NCBI GenBank assembly: GCA_964602985.1
Contig: CAZRTJ010000007.1
Location: 57,607 to 121,606, forward strand
Reading direction: 5' to 3'
Origin: CAYZJB01 sp964602985
Lineage (GTDB): Bacteria > CLD3 > SB21
DNA: 64,000 nucleotides
Shown: piece by piece, positions 8,432 to 15,741 of the stretch
Numbering within the stretch: the first letter of the stretch is position 1
Layout of the letters: every line of letters starts with the position of its first letter
Notes under the pieces: generated by a model
The model's database searches: none
Seen by the model: the letters and a program-made list of their open reading frames with translations, nothing else
Told to the model about the DNA's origin: nothing
Translations under genes and position numbers: made by a program

Positions 8432-9627
8432 AAAATCTTTCGGATTCGCTCGTCGGCGTCACGAAGACAGTCGGCGGAGGTCTTCTTCCCGTACAGCGCT
8501 TGTTCAACTTCGTCTTCGAGAATTCGCTCGATCGCCTGCCACTGAGGATGAAGCGGGGACGGCCTGGCATGCCGCAGTTGCTCCAGCAACACTCGATCGC
8601 CTGGATGTTCCACAAAAAAAGAATCCGCCGCCGCGGACCGATCCGACGGCACCGTCACGCGCGACAGCACAGACAGGCGCATTGCGCGATCCTTGCCAAG
8701 CAGGAAGCGGATGAACTCTTGCGCCACTGCGGATCGTTCGGATTGGGCATTCACGGCGAGATACTGGCCTCCGAAAAAACTGATGCCGCGGTCCTGTTCA
8801 GATTCTCCGGGGAAAGAAATCACCGCATAGTCCAGAGACGGATTTTGCAATTCGATTTTTCGCAGCAACCACCCACCGGATATGACCACACCGATACGGC
8901 CCTCTGTAAATCGCTCATCCAGAATTTTCTGACTTTCGAGCAATCCATGTTTGCAGAGTTCCAGATAGAAATTCAATGCGCGAAGATTGGCTTCACTCTG
9001 CACCGACACGGCGCCGGACGAATCCACCACGTCGCCTCCTGCCGTCCAGAAGAACGGCAGAAATTTCTTATACAGCTGATGCGGTTCTCTCTTCGTACTG
9101 CCAAATCCGTATCGCTCCTGCTCCGGACGATGTGCCGACTGTACGGCGCGGAGTAATTGCGGCCATGTGCGAATCGAATCTGCGTCGGGAACGAGCCGGC
9201 GATTGACAAACAAGGCCCGGGTACCCAGAAGCCACGGATACGCATACCGGCGTCCGTTCAGCGTGGACAATGCCCACCCGTCATGTGAGGCGAGCAGGTC
9301 GTCGGTTTCTTGGGTGACATCGCGCAGTACGGAACGCGACGCGAATTCGTAAATCCAGTCCGAACCCAGCTCGACGACATCCGGCGCGCGACTCGCCGCG
9401 AAAGCGGTTGCGATCTTGTCATGTCCGCTCTGCCATGTAAGTTCGCTCGCCTCGATGGTCACTCCCTTGTGTTGAGACTCGAATTCCCGGATCAGTTCCT
9501 GCACAACGGGTTTCTGATACGGCTCTGCCCAAAAATGCCACCAACGGAGCGTCTGTGCTTCCTGAGGGCGGCCGCATGACAACGCGAGCAGGAACAGGGA
9601 AAGGAGTCTATTTGGAAAGGTCTTCAA
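8428..9627 (-). CDS. Extracellular solute-binding lipoprotein (family 1, sugar type)
   Basis: Substrate-binding component of a carbohydrate ABC importer (MalE/UgpB-like). From the TTG at 9627 it reads MKTFPNRLLSLFLLALSC, a lipoprotein signal with the acceptor Cys in ALSC, giving 399 residues. The reading frame stays open upstream, but that extension lies inside gatA and would spoil the signal peptide. The mature start WWHFWAEPYQKPVVQELI and later WIYEFASRS and GGWLLRK segments fit family 1 binding proteins. The start overlaps the gatA end by 20 bp. No permease or ATPase is adjacent; a lone sugar permease lies at 31.9 kb. The ligand is unknown. Confidence 0.85.
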   Translation of the reverse strand: MKTFPNRLLSLFLLALSCGRPQEAQTLRWWHFWAEPYQKPVVQELIREFESQHKGVTIEASELTWQSGHDKIATAFAASRAPDVVELGSDWIYEFASRSVLRDVTQETDDLLASHDGWALSTLNGRRYAYPWLLGTRALFVNRRLVPDADSIRTWPQLLRAVQSAHRPEQERYGFGSTKREPHQLYKKFLPFFWTAGGDVVDSSGAVSVQSEANLRALNFYLELCKHGLLESQKILDERFTEGRIGVVISGGWLLRKIELQNPSLDYAVISFPGESEQDRGISFFGGQYLAVNAQSERSAVAQEFIRFLLGKDRAMRLSVLSRVTVPSDRSAAADSFFVEHPGDRVLLEQLRHARPSPLHPQWQAIERILEDEVEQALYGKKTSADCLRDADERIRKIL

Positions 9628-10993
9628 TAGTCTGGCCCACCCGGAAGCACAGGCTCTCGTCAAAGAAATTACCGATGACTTGAATTCCAATGGGCATCTT
9701 GTCTGAGTCAACGCCGACGGGCACGGACAGGGCCGGCACTCCCGCGATGTTGATGTTCACGGTGTAGACATCCGAAAGATACATGGCCAGTGGATCGGCG
9801 ACCTTCTCGCCGAGGCGGAAGGCGACAGTGGGGGACGTGGGCGCGACGATGCAGTCGACCGCCGGATCGCCCGTGAAGGCATTGACAAAATCTCGCTTGA
9901 TCAGCGTGCGGACCTTTTGCGCCCGTCGATAGTAGGCATCGTAATATCCAGCGCTCAGAACATATGTGCCGAGCATGATTCGCCGCTTCACCTCGGAGCC
10001 AAATGCTTCCGAACGCGATTCGACGAAAAGCTCTTTCGCGCTGTCGGACTTCTTCGCGCGGTGTGTGTATCGAACACCGTCATATCGGGCCAGGTTTGAA
10101 GACGCTTCGGCCGTGACGAGGATGTAATAGGTCGCAATTCCGTATTCGGTGTGCGGCAATGAAATGTCGCAAATCTCCGCTCCTTGAGCAGCCAGACCTC
10201 GTATGGTTTGTTCAATCGCCTTCTGAACGGCGGGTTCCATGCCCGAACCGAAATATTCCTTTGGAACGCCGATCCGAAGACCCCTGACGCCGCCGCCGCA
10301 GAAATTTACATAAGTCGGCACCGCTACCGGTGCGGTCGTACTGTCGCGCGGGTCCTGACCCGCGATGACCGAGGTGATGGCGGCCGTTTCTCGGACCGTT
10401 TTCGCCATAGGGCCGATTTGATCAAACGACGACGCGAATGCGGCCAAACCATATCGGGAGACACGACCGTACGTCGGTTTCAATCCGACGACGCCGCAAA
10501 ATGAAGCGGGGAGGCGAACCGATCCGCCCGTTTCCGAGCCAAGCGAACCGTTACACATTCCCGCGGCGACTGCGACAGCGCTTCCGCCGCTGGAGCCACC
10601 GGCGACCCGCTCGGGATCGATCGGATTCCGGGCCGGACCGTAGGCGGAGTTCTCATTGCTGGAGCCCATCGCGAATTCGTCCAGGTTGGTCTTTCCGATG
10701 ATCAGGGCATCGGCCGCGCGCAGCCGTTCAATGACCGTCGCAGAATAGGGGCTGATGTAATTTTCGAGAATCTTCGACCCGGCCGTCATGCGCACGTCGG
10801 CAACGCAGATGGCGTCTTTGATGCCCATGATGACGCCGGACAAACGGCCGGCATTGCCATCGTGGGCCTTCTGGTCAATGGCGTCCGCCTCACGGCGCAA
10901 CGTGTCTGCGTCGCGAACGGTCAGAAAGGCATTCAGATTCTGTTTCTGGGAAATAGCGGCGAGGCAAGCCTCAAGATTCTTGCGGCAGGACAT
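9608..10993 (-). CDS. gatA: Asp/Glu-tRNA amidotransferase subunit A
   Basis: Amidase subunit of the GatCAB complex, which releases ammonia from glutamine to convert Glu-tRNA(Gln), and often Asp-tRNA(Asn), to the amidated form. The amidase-signature triad is complete: Lys59 in MGIKDAI, cis-Ser134 in GGSSGGS and Ser158 in ETGGSVR, with the 75- and 24-residue spacings of characterised GatA. 461 residues is slightly short but typical. gatB and gatC are not in this window. It lies downstream of tatA and a tRNA-Gln gene on the same strand, so the enzyme may share a transcript with its own tRNA substrate. Confidence 0.95.
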   Translation of the reverse strand: MSCRKNLEACLAAISQKQNLNAFLTVRDADTLRREADAIDQKAHDGNAGRLSGVIMGIKDAICVADVRMTAGSKILENYISPYSATVIERLRAADALIIGKTNLDEFAMGSSNENSAYGPARNPIDPERVAGGSSGGSAVAVAAGMCNGSLGSETGGSVRLPASFCGVVGLKPTYGRVSRYGLAAFASSFDQIGPMAKTVRETAAITSVIAGQDPRDSTTAPVAVPTYVNFCGGGVRGLRIGVPKEYFGSGMEPAVQKAIEQTIRGLAAQGAEICDISLPHTEYGIATYYILVTAEASSNLARYDGVRYTHRAKKSDSAKELFVESRSEAFGSEVKRRIMLGTYVLSAGYYDAYYRRAQKVRTLIKRDFVNAFTGDPAVDCIVAPTSPTVAFRLGEKVADPLAMYLSDVYTVNINIAGVPALSVPVGVDSDKMPIGIQVIGNFFDESLCFRVGQTIEDLSK

Positions 10994-11003
10994 TCGACAG
11001 AGG

Positions 11004-11186
11004 CTACTTCTTGTCCGAGCCTTCGGTCAATCCCTTTTTGATTTCGTCTTCCGTGTCACGCATGGCGCGTTTGAATTCGCGAATTCCTTTTCCCAATCCC
11101 TGGGCGAATTCGGGAATCTTCTTTGCGCCGAAGAGTATCAGCACCGCGACACTGATGACGATGATTTCCGGCATTCCGAGATTCAT
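11004..11186 (-). CDS. tatA: Twin-arginine translocase subunit TatA/E
   Basis: 60-residue pore-forming component of the Tat export system. It has a short N-terminal transmembrane helix (about residues 6-19), the hallmark Phe-Gly at 19-20 (LILFGAKKIPEF), an amphipathic helix (LGKGIREFKRA) and a charged tail. The frame is open far upstream through the tRNA gene, but the ATG at 11186 follows a strong GGAGG with 4-base spacing and matches the family start. The stop lies 10 bp before gatA. No tatC is in the window. Confidence 0.93.
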   Translation of the reverse strand: MNLGMPEIIVISVAVLILFGAKKIPEFAQGLGKGIREFKRAMRDTEDEIKKGLTEGSDKK

Positions 11187-11228
11187 GTTTCCTCCATGGT
11201 AACCGCATCTTGTCGATGCGGGATAGTG

Positions 11229-11299
11229 CTGGAACGCAGGGATTCGAACCCCGATTAATGGATCCAGAGTCCACTGTCCTACCGTTGGACGACGTTCCA
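11229..11299 (-). tRNA. tRNA-Gln (anticodon CUG)
   Basis: A complete cloverleaf reads on the minus strand: acceptor TGGAACG/CGTTCCA, D stem GTCC/GGAC, anticodon stem GTGGA/TCCAT with loop CTCTGGA (anticodon CTG), a four-base variable loop, and T stem CGGGG/CCCTG with loop TTCGAAT. Discriminator G; the 3' CCA is not encoded (CAC follows). The U1-A72 pair and CUG anticodon identify glutamine. It starts the tatA-gatA group. Confidence 0.95.
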
Positions 11300-11355
11300 A
11301 TGACGATGGGTAGATAAAGAAATTTTGCGTTTCATGCAACATTGAAATGGCCCCC

Positions 11356-11569
11356 AACCCCTCCCATCTCCCTTCCCTTACGCACATGGAAATCTCGGGT
11401 AGGTCAAATCCGAGTCGCGCAACCCCTCCCATCTCCCTCCCTTACGCGCACCGAATCAGGCGATACGTAAAATCTGACTCGCGTAAGGGGAGGGCAGGGT
11501 GGGGTTATATCCGCCTCACGCACATATGATTGCTTGGCGCAAGATCAACATCGCGTAAAGGGGACGGCA
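11356..11569. repeat. Modular palindromic repeat, cluster 1 (half-unit + palindrome + tail)
   Basis: Three parts: a 65-bp half-unit (11356-11420) beginning AACCCCTCCC, an 86-bp imperfect palindrome (11421-11506) with arms of the type CCCTCCCCTTACGCG and CGCGTAAGGGGAGGG around a ~30-base centre, and a 63-bp tail (11507-11569) ending GTAAAGGGGACGGC. The same modules recur in five more places up to 15.97 kb. The half-unit is homologous to the palindrome without its right arm. About 180 bp of unique sequence with no gene follows before the toxin gene. Confidence 0.9.
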
Positions 11570-11750
11570 ACGTCGGATTGGGTGGGTTAGGTTGCACGGA
11601 CAAGGCTTGCGCATCCCGCTATCGAGTAGCGGCAACCTTCGATTCAAATCCTGTCTTCTTATGCGAACCGTCGCAAAAAGGCTTGTTCTCGCTGCGTCCA
11701 AGGGGCCCGTTGTACTCACAGTCAATTTCATGTCCGGTATCGCCGGCCCC

Positions 11751-12104
11751 TCAGTGGTGAATTGTAATGGAATCGCGCGTCAATTCGACCACATGGCTCG
11801 TTTTTAGAGCGTCCGTCACTGCCCTAAGGTGGTCCGAGAAAATCTGCATCAGCTGACTGTTCCGTATATTGCCTGTCGTCACAAGAAGAAGCTTGTAGGG
11901 CTGTCGGTGAAGAAGGAATGTGTCCAAGAAATCGTGGTCCTTCGTAATAACGACTCTCCGTTGTTGCATTGACAATCTTATGATCCGGGCGTCAGTCGTC
12001 AAATTCTTCTGAGGTAGCTCAAGCGTATGGATTGCATCATGTGCCTCCTCCCTAAGGAACTCGGCAAGCCGCAAGGGAAGTTGAGCATCAACCACAAACT
12101 TCAT
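11751..12104 (-). CDS. DUF5615 PIN-like toxin of a type II TA pair
   Basis: 117-residue protein starting MKFVVDAQLPLRLAEFL. The acidic start motif FxxDxxLP, the central ITKDHDF and the LLLVTTGN strand are the signature of DUF5615 PIN-like proteins, presumed RNases paired with DUF433 antitoxins. The ATG overlaps the antitoxin stop (ATGA), giving the normal antitoxin-first order. It is flanked on both sides by members of the palindromic repeat family, which fits an accessory insertion. Toxicity is inferred from family and context. Confidence 0.85.
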   Translation of the reverse strand: MKFVVDAQLPLRLAEFLREEAHDAIHTLELPQKNLTTDARIIRLSMQQRRVVITKDHDFLDTFLLHRQPYKLLLVTTGNIRNSQLMQIFSDHLRAVTDALKTSHVVELTRDSITIHH

Positions 12105-12343
12105 GAAACAAGCCTATGCACCGTCTTCACACGAGTGAGACTTGAAGCATAGGACAAGGCGGCCAGGATGTCTTGTCTGTCGAGGTCAGGATAATCATTG
12201 AGAATCTCGTCAATGGTCATCCCGGAACTGAGCAGTTCGAGGATATTCTCGACCGGATATCGCAGGTTGCGAATAGTTGGCTTGCCGTGGCAAACGTCAG
12301 AATTGATTGTGATTCTATTCAGTAAATTTCTTTTCTTGGCCAT
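12101..12343 (-). CDS. DUF433 antitoxin
   Basis: 80-residue DUF433 protein, the usual partner of DUF5615 toxins. It contains the helix-turn-helix stretch NILELLSSGMTIDEIL followed by YPDLDRQDI, and the preceding GKPTIRNLRYPVENI typical of the family. The frame is open further upstream into the repeat array, but the ATG at 12343 has GGAGG six bases before it and gives the family N-terminus (MAKKRNLLNRITI). Probably binds its own promoter and neutralises the toxin. Confidence 0.87.
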   Translation of the reverse strand: MAKKRNLLNRITINSDVCHGKPTIRNLRYPVENILELLSSGMTIDEILNDYPDLDRQDILAALSYASSLTRVKTVHRLVS

Positions 12344-12408
12344 ATCAAACCTCCACATGCAACATAAGGAAGTGAACGGACAAAGACAAAAGACCGTTTT
12401 TTTGGTCC

Positions 12409-12752
12409 AACCCCTCCCATCTCCCTCCCTTACGCGCATGGAAATGTCGGGTAGGTAGAATCTGAGTCGCGTAACCCCTCCCATCTCCCTTCCCTTACGC
12501 ACATGGAAATGTCGGGTAGGTAGAATCTGAGTTGCGTAACCCCTCCCATCTCCCTCCCCTTACGCGCATGGAAATGTCGGTCAGGCAGAATCCGAGTCGC
12601 GTCAACCCTCCCATCTCCCTCCCCTTACGCGCACCGAATCAGGCGATACGTAAAATCTGACTCGCGTAAGGGGAGGGCAGGGTGGGGTTATATCCGCCTC
12701 ACGCACACCTATGATTGCTTGGCGCAAGATCAACATCGCGTAAAGGGGACGG
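12409..12752. repeat. Modular palindromic repeat, cluster 2 (three half-units + palindrome + tail)
   Basis: Three head-to-tail half-units of 64, 65 and 65 bp (12409-12472, 12473-12537, 12538-12602) precede the full palindrome (12604-12689) and the tail (12690-12752). The half-units differ by only a few substitutions (for example GGGTAGGTAG versus GGTCAGGCAG). This is the longest array of the family here and lies just upstream of the antitoxin gene. Confidence 0.92.
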
Positions 12753-12852
12753 CGGTGCGATGTTGCGCGGCCGGTGCATTCGACAAGGAACGAACATTCG
12801 TTCCTCTACACTGTCCTTGAGCTTTTGCCTTTACGGATGACATGTCTGCGTC
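12753..12852. repeat. Duplicated 100-bp spacer segment (copy A)
   Basis: This segment matches 15344-15448 with moderate divergence: both carry GTTGCG, an ACATTCGT/TCATTCGT core, CTTGAGC/CTTGGGC and end with the shared TTTACGGATGACATGTCTGC. Both copies sit between a repeat tail and the next palindrome, so the block was duplicated with its flanking repeats. Copy A also has a perfect small hairpin AGGAACGAA/TTCGTTCCT. No gene is visible. Confidence 0.75.
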
Positions 12853-13002
12853 AACCCTCCATCTCCCTCCCCTTACGCGCATGGAAATGTCGGTCAGGCA
12901 GAATCTGAGTTGCGTAACCCCTCCCATCTCCCTCCCCTTACGCGCACCGAATCAGGCGATACGTAAAATCTGACTCGCGTAAGGGGAGGGCGGGGTGGGG
13001 TT
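12853..13002. repeat. Modular palindromic repeat, cluster 3 (half-unit + palindrome)
   Basis: A 63-bp half-unit (12853-12915) followed by an 87-bp palindrome (12916-13002). No tail follows; instead GGCAGATCAAC leads straight into the terminator of the lipoprotein gene. The same palindrome-GGCAGATCAAC-terminator order appears at 15449-15587. Confidence 0.9.
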
Positions 13003-13016
13003 GGCAGATCAACTCG

Positions 13017-13052
13017 TGGAAAAATAAAAAACCCCGACCGAAGTCGGGGTTT
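13017..13052 (-). terminator. Rho-independent terminator of the surface lipoprotein gene
   Basis: On the minus strand, AAACCCCGAC and GTCGGGGTTT form a 10-bp stem closed by a TTCG tetraloop, followed by a T-rich run (TTTTTATTTTT). It begins about 20 bp after the lipoprotein stop codon. A near-identical terminator follows the truncated paralogue at 15.57 kb. Confidence 0.92.
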
Positions 13053-13073
13053 AATGGCAGAAGAAAAACTAGA

Positions 13074-14957
13074 TTAGAACGTAAGCGTGTCGCCATTCGG
13101 ATCGATACCGTTACCGGCCAAATCCGTCAAACCATTTCCAATATCCAGAACATCGCCACCGTCGATTGAACCGTCTGTGACGGTCAGCCGGACTACGTAC
13201 TGGTTCGTGAAAATTCCAACGCTGGTATAACCGTAGTACACTGCCCCCGAAATGACCGTCGCAACTCCGCCGCCGGCATTATCGATGCTGTAGTTACCAA
13301 TGGTTTCGGCATCGGCTTCATCGATGGGCTCGCTGAACGCGACGTACACGTAATCACCGTTTCCGGCAAGAACATCACCCTCTGTATTAAGGTCCCAAGT
13401 TCCATCGAGAACGGGCTCGACAGCATCGTCCACTGTGATCGTGTTGCTTGCGGCTCCGACGACCAGATTCACGCTGACCGCACGAACCTGATAGGAAACA
13501 TCCAGCGCGCGACGTGGGTCGTTACCGCCCGTATGCAGTGCGCCTGTGTTGTCCGTGTAGTAAGTCTCAGTAGTACGGTCGATTTCGTCAAACGCCGTCT
13601 CACCAGCGGCTCGTCGGTAAATGATGAATTCTTTGACCGCGATCGAGCTCTCGTCGATCGTCCACTCGAGAGTTACGTTACCGCCAGTATAATCGAGATC
13701 GACTGACGTCGGATCTTTCGATACGACTGGAGCGGCCGGCGCAGTCGCCGAGCCCTGGGTCGTGAAGTCGAGGGCCTCGAAGTCACCCGTGATATCAGCA
13801 TTGTCCACGGTACCATTCCCAGCTCCGTCCGTGAAATTGCTGATCGCGGATGAGAGATCGAAGGTGTAATCCGCATTCGGAGCAAGAGCCGTTCCGGGTG
13901 TGAAGGTCAGAGTAGTATTTCCGTTGGACCAGGCGGCGGTAAAACCAATCTCGGCAAAGGACTTCTTCAGACCATTGTAGGTAAAAGAAATATCGTCGAG
14001 GAAGGTGTTATTGCCGATCGGGAGAGCCGTATTGGTATACGCATTCTGTTTGATTGGCTCACTGAAGGTAAACACAATCGCCGTTGCGGTGGCGACGTCA
14101 GCGTCGTTTTCCGGAGTGATCGACGTCACGAAGGGCTCAGTATTGTCGCGATTCGACAATGCCAACCGCTCGGCCGAGACCTGAGTCAGCAGCATCGGAT
14201 CCTGCCCGCAAGTAAGGCTCACGGAGATGTTATCCGTGAAGATTTTCGTCGCATCCCATGCTTCGATCGTCAAACCGCTGCGGCCGTTTTCGACGTTCGT
14301 GAACGTGTAGTTGCCGTTTGCGTCTGTCGTCGTCGACTTGACCACATACGTGTTACCGATGCCGTTGCTGTGCTTCAGGAGAACTGTAGCACCAGCCGCA
14401 GCCGCGTATGTTTGTCCGTCCACAACCTGACCCATGATGGTCGTATTCAAGGCGCCGACTTCGATGTCCGTCATGCTGGACACGATTCCATCAACCGGCG
14501 TGTCCGCACCAGAGCCAGACTCGCCGTCTGTGCCAGCGCTGTTATCCCCGTCATTGAGATCGGCAAAATACACTTCGACGTAGTCCTCGTAAATGTCCGG
14601 GTACTTCAGCGAATCCGGCTTATTCTTGTTATAATCCCGGAAGTCCATCAGAACCTCATATCCATCCCAGTACGTCCAATCGCCGTTGCTGTAAGTGGCT
14701 TCACTGGTGACGGGCACATCACGGAATACGAATTCACCGTTTGAATTCGTCGTGACCTCGGACTTGCCAGCCAGGTTGACCTTCACGCCCGCAATAGGGT
14801 GTCCGGAACAGCGATCGAGCACGCGGCCCAGAACCGTTCCCAGGAAATTCTTCGTTGACGGATTCACGCTGGCGATGTCTTTGTTGACATCGTCGCAACC
14901 CAGGCCGCCCACGAAGAGGCTCAGCGCAACCAGCGCCAAGAACTTGACGTTCTTCAT
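13074..14957 (-). CDS. Surface lipoprotein with carboxypeptidase-regulatory and SbsA Ig-like domains
   Basis: 627-residue exported lipoprotein. The signal peptide ends in the lipobox VGGLGC (Cys21). Two carboxypeptidase-regulatory-like beta-sandwich domains follow (about residues 38-90, GRVLDRCSGHPIAGVKV; and about 175-230, with TDANGNYTFTNV). Next come an SbsA-type Ig-like domain (about 290-390, TPENDADVATATAIVFTFSE), a fibronectin-like region (about 420-500) and a C-terminal Ig-like domain ending DLAGNGIDPNGDTLTF. An acidic, Ser/Gly/Asp-rich linker lies near 130-155. No enzyme motif is visible; a cell-surface or adhesive role is inferred. Start supported by AGGAGG seven bases before the ATG. 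A truncated paralogue lies upstream. Confidence 0.88.
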   Translation of the reverse strand: MKNVKFLALVALSLFVGGLGCDDVNKDIASVNPSTKNFLGTVLGRVLDRCSGHPIAGVKVNLAGKSEVTTNSNGEFVFRDVPVTSEATYSNGDWTYWDGYEVLMDFRDYNKNKPDSLKYPDIYEDYVEVYFADLNDGDNSAGTDGESGSGADTPVDGIVSSMTDIEVGALNTTIMGQVVDGQTYAAAAGATVLLKHSNGIGNTYVVKSTTTDANGNYTFTNVENGRSGLTIEAWDATKIFTDNISVSLTCGQDPMLLTQVSAERLALSNRDNTEPFVTSITPENDADVATATAIVFTFSEPIKQNAYTNTALPIGNNTFLDDISFTYNGLKKSFAEIGFTAAWSNGNTTLTFTPGTALAPNADYTFDLSSAISNFTDGAGNGTVDNADITGDFEALDFTTQGSATAPAAPVVSKDPTSVDLDYTGGNVTLEWTIDESSIAVKEFIIYRRAAGETAFDEIDRTTETYYTDNTGALHTGGNDPRRALDVSYQVRAVSVNLVVGAASNTITVDDAVEPVLDGTWDLNTEGDVLAGNGDYVYVAFSEPIDEADAETIGNYSIDNAGGGVATVISGAVYYGYTSVGIFTNQYVVRLTVTDGSIDGGDVLDIGNGLTDLAGNGIDPNGDTLTF

Positions 14958-15194
14958 CGTAACCTCCTCTAAGTTAAAGGGTAATGTTTAGGGAAAATAT
15001 TCACGACAGAGAGTAGAAACAGAATTTTTAAATCAAGTAGTAACAATTACTTAATTTGCCTCACCGTTGTTGGTTTCGTATACGTTTCATAATGCGACGA
15101 ACCAGTTCGCATTGTAGGGCACGGGAGAATAAGCAAAAGTCGACGCCATGTCAAGCCCATGTTCTTTTTTTCTTAGGTTTATTACTGGACCCAC

Positions 15195-15343
15195 AACCCC
15201 TCCCATATCCCTCCCCTTACGCACTTGAAAGGTCAGGGACATAAAATCCGAGTTGCGTAAGGGGAAGGTCGGGGTGGGGTTGCGTCCGCTTACGCACATC
15301 GATGATTGCTTGGCGCAAGATCAACATCGCACAAAGGGGATGG
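15195..15343. repeat. Modular palindromic repeat, cluster 4 (divergent palindrome + tail)
   Basis: An 87-bp palindrome (15195-15281) with the same arms but a different centre (GGTCAGGGACATAAAATCCG) and a 62-bp tail (15282-15343, ATTGCTTGGCGCAAGATC). No half-units. It lies about 240 bp upstream of the intact lipoprotein start. The interval 14958-15194 has no gene but is AT-rich near the lipoprotein start, as expected for its promoter. Confidence 0.9.
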
Positions 15344-15448
15344 CAGCGCGGTGTTGCGGCGCTGGCGCATTCACAAAGAGCGATCATTCGTGCCTCCGGA
15401 GTTACAGCGTCCTTGGGCTTTCGCGTTTACGGATGACATGTCTGCATC
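15344..15448. repeat. Duplicated spacer segment (copy B)
   Basis: Counterpart of 12753-12852, in the same position between a repeat tail and the next palindrome. It ends with the shared TTTACGGATGACATGTCTGC. Its small hairpin is degraded compared with copy A. It shows that the repeat-plus-spacer-plus-gene-end block exists twice. Confidence 0.75.
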
Positions 15449-15535
15449 AACCCCTCCCATATCCCTCCCCTTACGCGCACCGAATCAGGCGATACGTAAA
15501 ATCTGACTCGCGTAAGGGGAGGGCAGGGTGGGGTT
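15449..15535. repeat. Modular palindromic repeat, cluster 5 (single palindrome)
   Basis: An 87-bp palindrome almost identical to 12916-13002, followed by GGCAGATCAAC and a terminator. It marks the downstream edge of the truncated lipoprotein paralogue, just as cluster 3 does for the intact gene. Confidence 0.9.
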
Positions 15536-15552
15536 GGCAGATCAACGCGGGG

Positions 15553-15587
15553 AAAAACAAGAACCCCGACCGAAGTCGGGGTTCTTG
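15553..15587 (-). terminator. Rho-independent terminator of the truncated paralogue
   Basis: Minus-strand stem CAAGAACCCCGAC/GTCGGGGTTCTTG (13 bp) with a TTCG loop, followed by TTTTT. Nearly the same element as at 13017-13052 and at the same distance from a homologous coding end, so gene end and terminator were duplicated together. Confidence 0.9.
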
Positions 15588-15605
15588 ATCCAAGGATATA
15601 TGGAT

Positions 15606-15741
15606 TAGAACGTGAACGTGTTGGCGTTCGTATCCATCGCATTGCCCGCCAAATCCGTGACGCCGGATAGGGTGAGGACTTCCGTCGCGACAACGGACGC
15701 ATTATCCACCGTCAGACGGACACAGTAGCCGTATCCGAATC
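15606..15741 (-). pseudogene. 3' remnant of a second SbsA-Ig surface lipoprotein gene
   Basis: Minus-strand translation gives about 45 residues ending in a stop: CVRLTVDNASVVATEVLTL, then SGVTDLAGNAMDTNANTFTF. This aligns with the end of the intact lipoprotein (VVRLTVTDGSIDGGDVLDI, then GNGLTDLAGNGIDPNGDTLTF). The match stops at 15741, and from 15742 the sequence is the palindromic repeat. No start codon or upstream domains remain. It is a paralogue whose 5' part was lost at the repeat junction, not a functional gene. Confidence 0.88.

Noticed and set aside
11625..11660. T-loop-like TTCGATTC suggesting a second tRNA
   Set aside because: No acceptor, D or anticodon stems can be folded around it.
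12344..12502. N-terminal extension of the antitoxin frame through the repeats
   Set aside because: The extra residues are translated repeat sequence; a better start with GGAGG lies at 12343.
12409..12602. Regular 65-bp tandem repeats resembling a CRISPR array
   Set aside because: The units are contiguous with no unique spacers, the repeat is too long, and no cas genes are near.
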